DNA of 5,048 bases from Syntrophaceae bacterium (GTDB lineage: Bacteria; Desulfobacterota; Syntrophia; Syntrophales; Fen-1087): assembly GCA_003161855.1 (NCBI GenBank), contig PMNM01000018.1, positions 7,810 to 12,857 of the forward strand, read 5' to 3'. The stretch's first letter is position 1. Each line of letters opens with the position of its first letter. Made by a program: the position numbers and the translations under genes. The notes beneath the pieces are model-generated. The model was not told the origin of the DNA and did not search any database. It worked only from the letters and a program-made list of their open reading frames with translations. This document shows, piece after piece, positions 1 through 5,048 of this stretch.

Positions 1-887
1 AGGATGGCCATATTCGCGTCCCCCAATTCCCGGGCGCTGTCCATGCTGCTGATCTCCCTCCAGTGATCCCGGATATCTTCCACGGTCGGTGGATTCTGTC
101 CGTCCCCCAGCGTAATGCCCGGACCGGTCAGGATCGCCGCCCGGCTGTAGTAACCGGCCGCTGTGTTGAATATAGCCCCTGATTCCTGACAGTCCTCCGA
201 GCAGAGATAAGTCACGATCCCAGCCACATAATCGGGCTTCAATTTTTCGAACATGTCCGGCGGCATGACGTCTTCCGTGAGCCGTGAGGCAGCCACCGGA
301 GCGATGGTATTCACCTTGATATTATATTTCTGACCCTCGAGCCGGAGCGTGTTCATGAACCCGACGAGCGCCAGCTTGGCCGAGCTGTAATTGGTCTGGC
401 CGAAATTGCCGTAGAGACCGGCTGCGGAGGTCGTCATGACGATGCGGCCATAGCCGTTGTCCCGCATGGCCTGGAAGGCGGACCGGGTCACATGATAGGC
501 TCCGTTGAGGTGCACCGCCAATACCGCCTGCCAGTTCTCCGGTTCCATCTTGAGAAATCCCTTGTCCCGGAGAATCCCGGCATTGTTGATCAGGATATCC
601 ACCCGCCCGAAAGCATTCAGGGCGGTCTTGACGATGTTTTCACCGCCTTCCGGCGTGGCCACGTTATCGTAACTGGCCACGGCCTCGCCGCCCAGATCCT
701 TGATTTCCTGAACCACCTGGTCGGCCGGGGAACTGGATCCCTGCCCCGCGCCGTCCCGGGCGCCGCCGAAGTCATTGACCACCACCCTGGCGCCACGCCT
801 GGCCAGCTCCAAAGCATAAGCACGTCCCAATCCGGCGCCCGAACCGGTAATGACGGCCACCCGGCCGTCAAAGCGAATCTTATCTTC
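1..887 (-). repeat. Direct repeat copy 1: SDR-encoding block in the HMG-CoA-synthase-like fusion
   Basis: This block aligns with 2802-3688 at a constant offset of 2801 bases. I checked the offset at the TGxxxGxG threonine codon (846 against 3647), the catalytic Tyr codon (387 against 3188) and the PTVED segment (about 80 against 2881), and found no indel. Similarity starts abruptly at the IRFDGRVAVIT segment and still runs at the window edge, so the far boundary is unknown. Confidence 0.85.
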
Positions 888-2348
888 TTGCCCGGCCGCA
901 CCGGGTTGCGGCACCGCCTTCCAGAAATAACCGGTAAAACCGCGTTCATTGTCGGTCATTTTTCTCCGGAAACTCATCTTGACGGGCATACCCACCTTGA
1001 CATCACTGAGGTCACAATCGGTGAAGTCCGCCATGAAGCGCCCGCCGCGTTCAAACTGGATCATGCCGTAGATGGCCGGCGGATCGACGGACACGGCCAG
1101 CAGATCGCCCGTGAAGGTCATGACTTTGGCCGGCTGATCGGCAAATTCATAGTCATCCTGGGTATGGACATGGTCGCAGGCCGGATTGACGCAGATGTCC
1201 ATCTTCGGATATTGGGGCGTACCGCAGTCCCGGCAGATGCCCCCCACCAGCCCCGTGATCATCTTGCGTTTGCGCCAGAGTGTCGTCATGGCCGTCTGGC
1301 TTGGGGCTTCTGCCCGGATTCCCCTCTCCGGATCGATCAGATTTCTGAACTTCAGAAATTTCATGTAATTGTCGATCGTCTTCTTGTTCTCCAGGGAGCC
1401 CTTGACGCCCAGGCGCTGAGGCAACTGGTTGATCCGGTCGGTCACGCGGAAATAAAGGGCATCGCAACCCTGGCCGAATCCGGCCAGCAGGATCCCGTCA
1501 CCGGGTTTCGCCTGTTCCAGGGCGGCCACGAACATGACCAGGGGGTGGGCGGCACCCGTCTCCCCGCAGACCTCATGCATGTTATCGATCACTTTTTCGG
1601 GATCAGCCCCTAACTTTTTGGCCAAGGCTTTGTGTTCCGCCTTGAAGAAACAGGGGAAGACCAGTTTATTCACATCCTTCATGGAGATGTTCAGCTTTTT
1701 GAAGAGTCCCCCGATCGCCTCGGGAATGAATTTGCCGTAGCCCTCCTCCCGAAGCCACCGCTCCTCCCACATATAATCAAAATGGCGGTCAGCCGCCCGG
1801 TAGTGATCCACAAAGTCATAGGAAACGGAATAAGAACCGATGAATTCGGCAATGACGTCCTCATCTCCCACCAGGAGCGAAGCCGCCCCGTCACCGAACC
1901 ACATTTCATAGAAATAGGCGGGCCTGGTTTCCCGTTTGTCTGTCGCCGTGACGAGGATGTTTTTGCGGCTGCCCGCCTTCACGCCATCGAGGGCCGCGAT
2001 TAAGCCCGTGGTTCCGGCCTTGAGAGAAGACGTAAAGTCGGCGGTGACGATATCGTCCCGCAGATTCAGGGCTGTGGCCAGAATCCCGGCGTTCAACCGG
2101 TCCGCAAAAGGCAGGGTGGTGGAACAGAGATAACCGGCATCAATGCTTTGTTTATCTTTCCCAACGAGGCAGTCCCGGGCTGCCGCGACGGCCATGGTCA
2201 GGCTGTCCTCATCGTGATTGCACATGGATCGCTCCCCCTGGGCGACCATGATAATGGCCGGGGCGAACCACCCCATGGCCTGAAAAATGGACATGCGGTT
2301 CATCCGCAGCCGGGGAATATAGGCGCCGAAAGATGTAATTCCGATCAT
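1..2348 (-). CDS. Trifunctional fusion: HMG-CoA-synthase-like (thiolase fold) + DUF35 + MFE-2-type SDR; C-terminus cut by window edge
   Basis: 782 residues are visible and the frame is still open at the left edge. Residues ~1-340 resemble archaeal-type HMG-CoA synthase (start MIGITSFGAYIPRLRMNRM, later DEDSLTMAVAAARD, LKAGTTG, AKPGDGILLAGFGQG). The expected catalytic positions are changed: Glu to Thr77 (CSTTLPF), Cys to Leu109 (TSSLKAGT), His to Pro232 (VFPCFF). Residues ~365-475 are DUF35: a zinc ribbon of Cys372, Cys375, Cys386 and Cys391, then an OB fold with the typical GGRFMADFTDCD and VGMPV stretches. DUF35 proteins bind CoA and partner thiolase-fold enzymes. Residues ~491-782 are an SDR with a complete set of motifs: TGxxxGxG at 501-508, Asp526 after strand 2 (suggests NAD), NNAG at 588-591, Ser641, Tyr654 and Lys658. 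It resembles the 3-hydroxyacyl-CoA dehydrogenase of MFE-2. The start is fixed by AGGAGG six bases upstream. No membrane segment or signal peptide is seen. The SDR is probably active; the first domain is probably not a classical synthase. An SCP2 tail like its neighbour's may lie beyond the edge. Confidence 0.88.
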   Translation of the reverse strand, partial: MIGITSFGAYIPRLRMNRMSIFQAMGWFAPAIIMVAQGERSMCNHDEDSLTMAVAAARDCLVGKDKQSIDAGYLCSTTLPFADRLNAGILATALNLRDDIVTADFTSSLKAGTTGLIAALDGVKAGSRKNILVTATDKRETRPAYFYEMWFGDGAASLLVGDEDVIAEFIGSYSVSYDFVDHYRAADRHFDYMWEERWLREEGYGKFIPEAIGGLFKKLNISMKDVNKLVFPCFFKAEHKALAKKLGADPEKVIDNMHEVCGETGAAHPLVMFVAALEQAKPGDGILLAGFGQGCDALYFRVTDRINQLPQRLGVKGSLENKKTIDNYMKFLKFRNLIDPERGIRAEAPSQTAMTTLWRKRKMITGLVGGICRDCGTPQYPKMDICVNPACDHVHTQDDYEFADQPAKVMTFTGDLLAVSVDPPAIYGMIQFERGGRFMADFTDCDLSDVKVGMPVKMSFRRKMTDNERGFTGYFWKAVPQPGAAGQEDKIRFDGRVAVITGSGAGLGRAYALELARRGARVVVNDFGGARDGAGQGSSSPADQVVQEIKDLGGEAVASYDNVATPEGGENIVKTALNAFGRVDILINNAGILRDKGFLKMEPENWQAVLAVHLNGAYHVTRSAFQAMRDNGYGRIVMTTSAAGLYGNFGQTNYSSAKLALVGFMNTLRLEGQKYNIKVNTIAPVAASRLTEDVMPPDMFEKLKPDYVAGIVTYLCSEDCQESGAIFNTAAGYYSRAAILTGPGITLGDGQNPPTVEDIRDHWREISSMDSARELGDANMAI

Positions 2349-2354
2349 TTTTTT

Positions 2355-2360
2355 CCTCCT
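2355..2360 (-). promoter_or_regulatory. Shine-Dalgarno site of the HMG-CoA-synthase-like fusion gene
   Basis: On the minus strand AGGAGG is followed by six A residues and then ATG (2348-2346). The perfect match and good spacing fix the start, and the protein then begins directly with the conserved first strand of the thiolase-fold family. Confidence 0.85.
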
Positions 2361-2386
2361 GAATGTAAACTTGCTCAAAATGAAAA

Positions 2387-2408
2387 CCTTGCCGGTGCAC
2401 CGGCAGGG
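2387..2408 (-). terminator. Intergenic palindrome/hairpin, possible attenuator or weak terminator
   Basis: The 16-base perfect palindrome TGCCGGTGCACCGGCA occupies 2390-2405. Two more C-G pairs flank it (2387-2388 with 2407-2408) across one mismatch. Read on the minus strand it begins about five bases after the TAG stop of the multifunctional gene and is followed by a short TTTT run, so it could fold into a GC-rich hairpin between the two genes. The T run is short and the next ribosome site is about 27 bases downstream, so read-through, partial termination or protection of the upstream mRNA end is more likely than full termination. A protein-binding site is the other option. Confidence 0.45.
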
Positions 2409-2410
2409 GG

Positions 2411-4528
2411 CTAAATTTTGAATATTTTCTCGATCAATTGTGACTTCATCAGGTCGCCTTCAATCTTGATTTTCCCCGATGTATAGGCCTGCATGGCGGA
2501 CATCTTGCCGCTCATCATGGTCAGGAAGTCCGTACCGGCCATCTTGATCGTGGTATTGGGCTTTGCATGGACGCCCGTGTCGACCTTGCAGGTCCCGTCT
2601 TTAACGGCGACCATCCAGTCTCCACCGCCCTCGCCGCTGATGCTGAATTGAAAAACCACGTCCACATCTTTGGCGGCATCGGCCTTGAAGCCCCTGGACA
2701 TGTTTTCAAAAACAGCGGCAACCGTTGCGACCGCTCCTCCACCAGACGTCGCCGCCGCGGGCCGCTCCTTCTTCGGCTGGAGCGCCGTGAGCATATCGCC
2801 CAGGACCAGATCGTTGAGCTGCTCATATTCCCTGGCGTTCTTCAGGCTCAGAATCTTCTCCCAGTTGTCGGACACGTCCTCCACAGTAGGCACGGACTGT
2901 CCGTCGCCGATGACCATCCCCGGACTGGTCATCACCGCGGCACGGTTATAGAAGCCCATCCCGGCATTATAGATCTTGCCGCTCACGGGGCACGCTTCCG
3001 AACAGAGATAGAGCACCATGGGCGCCACGAATTCCGGTTTCATTTTATCCAGCAGGTCGGGCGGAAGAATATCGGCCGTCAGGCGGGAGGCCGCGATGGG
3101 CGCGATGGTATTGACCTTGATGTTGTACTTGCCGCCTTCCAGTTTGAGGGTATTCATGAAACCCACCAGTCCCATTTTGGCGGCGCTGTAGTTGGTCTGG
3201 CCGAAATTCCCGTAGAGGCCGGCAGCGGAAGTCGTCATGATGATCCGGCCATAGCCCTTTTCCCGCATGGCCGCAAAAGCGGGCCGGGTCACATGATAGG
3301 CGCCGTTGAGATGGACATCGAGCACGACCTTCCAGTTTTCCGGTTCCATTTTGAGAATACCCTTGTCCCTGAGGATTCCGGCATTGTTGATGAGGATGTC
3401 TACCCGGCCGAAGGTATCCAGCGCTGTCTTGATAATATTCTCGCCCCCCTCGGGAGTTGCCACACTGTCGTAACTGGCCACGGCTTCACCGCCCAGATTC
3501 TTTATTTCTAGGACGACCTGATCCGCCGGTGACGCAGACCCCTGTCCTTCGCCGTCCCGGGCGCCGCCGAAATCGTTGACAACCACCTTGGCGCCCCGCC
3601 GGGCCAGTTCCAGGGCATAGGCACGTCCCAGACCGCCGCCGGCACCGGTGATGACCGCGACGCGACCGTCAAAGCGGATCTCATCCTTCGGGATGGGACC
3701 GTACTCGAAGATCCCGTTATCGATGACCAGTTCCCCGTTTTTGGCATTAAGGACTCGCCAGAGTGCCCTGCCCTCCTCCGTTTTCCAGATCAGGGTCTTG
3801 ATAGGCTCACCGGGATAGAGGGTCTTGGAAAAACGGCAGGCCAGGCGCCTCACCTTTTCCGGCTCACCGGGCGCAAAACTGGCGATCAATGCCCGGCAGG
3901 CGTAACCGAAGGTGCAAAGGCCGTGCATGATCGGTTTTTCAAACCCTACCATTCTGGCAAACTCAGGATCAGCATGAAGCTGAAAGACATCGCCGGAAAG
4001 CCGGTACAACAGGGGCTGATCCGCTGAGGGAGAAGCCGTCACCACAAAATCGGGATCCCGATCCGGGAAAATGACATCCTTTTTAGGGGCATCCTCGCCG
4101 CCGAAGCCGCCATCGAGACGTCCGAACAGGGTAATGATATTCGTAAAGAGCTTCTTGCCGCCTGCATCGCAGGTCTCGCTTTCCCCGATCACAAGCGCTC
4201 CCTTCGGTCCTTTGTCATAATAATGGCTGACTTTGCCGGTGGTGATGAAACTCCCCGACGTGGGGATCGGTCGATGAAAAATAAGCTCCTGCTCGCCGTG
4301 CAAGACCCCGGCCAGATTGATATTTGAAGCGGCGGCGATCTGGCCCAGAAAATCAAAAATCGTGGCAATCGAAAAACTGGGAATCACCTTAAGATTTTTC
4401 TCATAGGTGTAATCCAACTCATCGAAGCCGGCCCCGATGCCGAGCGCATACAGAACGATGTCCTTCCAGTCATAGTGTTTGGTCACCGGGCCGATGGGCT
4501 TGCCCAGCGCATCCATGTTGAGTGCCAT
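2411..4528 (-). CDS. Multifunctional MFE-2-like protein: MaoC/hydratase-2 + SDR 3-hydroxyacyl-CoA dehydrogenase + SCP2
   Basis: 705 residues, expected to act in the cytoplasm on acyl-CoA thioesters. Residues ~1-280 form a full-length hydratase-2 (double hotdog) region: KPIGPVTKHYDWKDIVLYAL near the start, then LSGDVFQLHADPEF with Asp180 and His185, then HGLCTFG at 202-208. Known hydratase-2 enzymes have D-x-N-P-x-H here; this protein has Phe182 and Gln183 in place of Asn-Pro. Residues ~284-575 are an SDR with TGAGGGLG at 294-301, Asp319, NNAG at 381-384, Ser434, Tyr447 and Lys451, resembling peroxisomal D-3-hydroxyacyl-CoA dehydrogenase. A Lys/Ala/Gly-rich linker (~578-597) leads to an SCP2 lipid-carrier domain to the end (WMVAVKDGTC, MSGKMSAMQAYTSGKIKIEG). 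Animal MFE-2 has the order SDR-hydratase-SCP2; here the hydratase comes first. An in-frame upstream start at 4597 would overlap the preceding gene and lacks a good ribosome site, so I chose the ATG at 4528 behind AGGAGG. It likely performs hydration and oxidation of a bulky or lipid-like enoyl-CoA. Confidence 0.9.
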   Translation of the reverse strand: MALNMDALGKPIGPVTKHYDWKDIVLYALGIGAGFDELDYTYEKNLKVIPSFSIATIFDFLGQIAAASNINLAGVLHGEQELIFHRPIPTSGSFITTGKVSHYYDKGPKGALVIGESETCDAGGKKLFTNIITLFGRLDGGFGGEDAPKKDVIFPDRDPDFVVTASPSADQPLLYRLSGDVFQLHADPEFARMVGFEKPIMHGLCTFGYACRALIASFAPGEPEKVRRLACRFSKTLYPGEPIKTLIWKTEEGRALWRVLNAKNGELVIDNGIFEYGPIPKDEIRFDGRVAVITGAGGGLGRAYALELARRGAKVVVNDFGGARDGEGQGSASPADQVVLEIKNLGGEAVASYDSVATPEGGENIIKTALDTFGRVDILINNAGILRDKGILKMEPENWKVVLDVHLNGAYHVTRPAFAAMREKGYGRIIMTTSAAGLYGNFGQTNYSAAKMGLVGFMNTLKLEGGKYNIKVNTIAPIAASRLTADILPPDLLDKMKPEFVAPMVLYLCSEACPVSGKIYNAGMGFYNRAAVMTSPGMVIGDGQSVPTVEDVSDNWEKILSLKNAREYEQLNDLVLGDMLTALQPKKERPAAATSGGGAVATVAAVFENMSRGFKADAAKDVDVVFQFSISGEGGGDWMVAVKDGTCKVDTGVHAKPNTTIKMAGTDFLTMMSGKMSAMQAYTSGKIKIEGDLMKSQLIEKIFKI
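2802..3688 (-). repeat. Direct repeat copy 2: SDR-encoding block in the MFE-2-like gene
   Basis: This is the partner of 1-887 in the same orientation. By hand count, the protein from IRFDGR to SRLT differs at about 26 of 201 positions, and the following ~90 residues differ at about half. Many differences are at third codon positions, so this is an old or repeatedly homogenised duplication rather than a fresh one. Recombination between the copies would delete 2801 bases and join the hydratase-SDR half to the other protein's C-terminus. Confidence 0.85.
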
Positions 4529-4532
4529 GTTT

Positions 4533-4538
4533 CCTCCT
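4533..4538 (-). promoter_or_regulatory. Shine-Dalgarno site of the MFE-2-like gene
   Basis: On the minus strand AGGAGG is followed by AAAC and ATG (4528-4526). This supports the MALNMDALGKPIG start over an in-frame ATG 69 bases upstream, which would place a basic, non-conserved 23-residue leader before the hydratase domain. Confidence 0.82.
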
Positions 4539-4562
4539 TTTTTCCTTGGAAAAATCTTAAAA

Positions 4563-5048
4563 TTAACCCTGCTCCTTCTTCTGTTCCTGCTGCACAAATG
4601 CCGGGATCAGAATAAATTTGAGGGTTTCTTTCACAGTAACGATATAGGTGTCACGATCCATGTGGGTCATGGAACGGAAAAATTCTTCCCCCGAAATGAA
4701 GTTATAAATGGCGTTCATCACCGCTAAAACCTTCATCCTGGCGCGAGGTGATACCTTTTTTGCATCTTTCGTCAAACCCATGGAACGGGCGATATCTGCG
4801 GTAAATTCGGGAACGCTGAAATCAAGGCTGGCTTCGTGGCGGGTCTTGCCAAAGTAACGGAAAAGAATCAGATTGGAAATTTCAGGATGTTCAAAGAGGT
4901 GGTCGGTCATAATATCAATGGCAATGGCCAGTCGCTCTGCCAGCGGACGGCCGTGAATGATCTTTTCCACATCAATGAGGCTCTGCCCAAGGTCTTTGTT
5001 GATATCCAGGATGACCGCCTCGTAGAGATCCTTCTTTTCTCCCCAGTG
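4563..5048 (-). CDS. TetR-family transcriptional regulator, C-terminal 161 residues (N-terminus off right edge)
   Basis: The frame is open at the right edge and ends in TAA at 4565-4563. The first visible residues, HWGEKKDLYEAVI, match the end of the TetR DNA-binding region, where the helix-turn-helix is followed by a YxHFxxKExLxxAV-like segment. Roughly the first 40 residues, including most of the helix-turn-helix, are therefore missing. The rest looks all-helical with no strong motif, as in TetR ligand-binding domains (LAERLAIAIDIMTDHLFEHP, then EISNLILFRYFGKTRHEASL). No ATG occurs in the visible frame; an in-frame GTG at 4970 lies inside the conserved part and is not the start. It precedes the MFE-2-like gene by 34 bases on the same strand, so it is probably the first gene of the operon and its autoregulating repressor. 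Acyl-CoA sensing is plausible from known TetR regulators of beta-oxidation but cannot be read from this sequence. Confidence 0.8.
   Translation of the reverse strand, partial: HWGEKKDLYEAVILDINKDLGQSLIDVEKIIHGRPLAERLAIAIDIMTDHLFEHPEISNLILFRYFGKTRHEASLDFSVPEFTADIARSMGLTKDAKKVSPRARMKVLAVMNAIYNFISGEEFFRSMTHMDRDTYIVTVKETLKFILIPAFVQQEQKKEQG

Noticed and set aside
492..1613. Long plus-strand open frame of 373 codons
   Set aside because: It lies antisense to the HMG-CoA-synthase-like/DUF35/SDR gene, has no recognisable domain and reads as a His/Gly/Pro-rich composition artefact. The minus-strand frame has clear domain motifs throughout.
2567..3511. Long plus-strand open frame of 314 codons, partly similar to the one at 492-1613
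   Set aside because: Antisense to the MFE-2-like gene. Its similarity to the other plus-strand frame is simply the mirror of the duplicated SDR coding sequence, not evidence of a gene family.
4539..4554. Inverted repeat TTTTTCC-TT-GGAAAAA between the TetR and MFE-2-like genes, considered as an operator or hairpin
   Set aside because: The arms are short and A/T-rich, the two-base spacer cannot form a hairpin loop without opening pairs, and it abuts the A/G-rich ribosome site, so chance is a sufficient explanation. An autoregulated operon would carry its operator upstream of the TetR gene, outside the window.
4529..4597. Upstream in-frame start giving a 23-residue basic extension of the MFE-2-like protein
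   Set aside because: It would overlap the end of the TetR gene, the extension is not like the family's N-terminus, and a strong ribosome site sits right before the ATG at 4528.
4970..5048. GTG at 4970 as the start of a small 135-residue protein
   Set aside because: The same frame stays open to the window edge and the added residues match the end of a TetR DNA-binding region, so the gene begins off the edge.

Overview
The window holds three co-directional minus-strand genes, transcribed from the right edge toward the left edge, and both edges cut a gene. In transcription order they are: the C-terminal part of a TetR-family repressor (4563-5048, N-terminus off the right edge); a complete 705-residue multifunctional beta-oxidation-type protein (2411-4528) with the order MaoC/hydratase-2, short-chain dehydrogenase (SDR), SCP2 sterol carrier domain; and a long protein (782 residues visible, 1-2348, C-terminus off the left edge) with the order archaeal-type HMG-CoA-synthase-like thiolase fold, DUF35 zinc ribbon/OB fold, SDR. 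Gaps are 34 and 62 bases and both internal starts have strong AGGAGG ribosome sites, so this looks like one operon. Coding density is high, there is no gap over 100 bases, and I see no RNA gene, mobile element or CRISPR array.

Base composition is moderately GC-rich by eye. MFE-2-like dehydrogenases and DUF35/HMG-CoA-synthase-like proteins in a TetR-controlled operon suggest a bacterium that degrades fatty, branched, aromatic or steroid acids through CoA thioesters. A Desulfobacterota-type (sulfate-reducing or syntrophic) host is my guess from general resemblance only; nothing in the window proves it.

The two large proteins carry near-duplicate SDR domains resembling the D-3-hydroxyacyl-CoA dehydrogenase of peroxisomal MFE-2. 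They align at a constant 2801-base offset with no indel, from a sharp boundary at about 887/3688 down to the left window edge. Within the SDR, the nucleotide-binding and catalytic core is about 87% identical by hand count, while the last ~90 residues are only about half identical. This fits two dehydrogenases that share chemistry and differ in substrate.

The most unusual point is the HMG-CoA-synthase-like domain. It keeps the fold signatures, but the positions expected to carry the catalytic Glu, Cys and His read Thr77, Leu109 and Pro232. The domain therefore probably does not do Cys-dependent Claisen chemistry. Fusion to DUF35 recalls thiolase-fold/DUF35 retro-aldolases of steroid side-chain degradation, so a non-Claisen lyase or a scaffold role is a reasonable hypothesis. 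Together the operon could hydrate an enoyl-CoA, oxidise the hydroxyacyl-CoA, and cleave or hand over the product, with SCP2 holding a hydrophobic substrate and the TetR protein sensing it.
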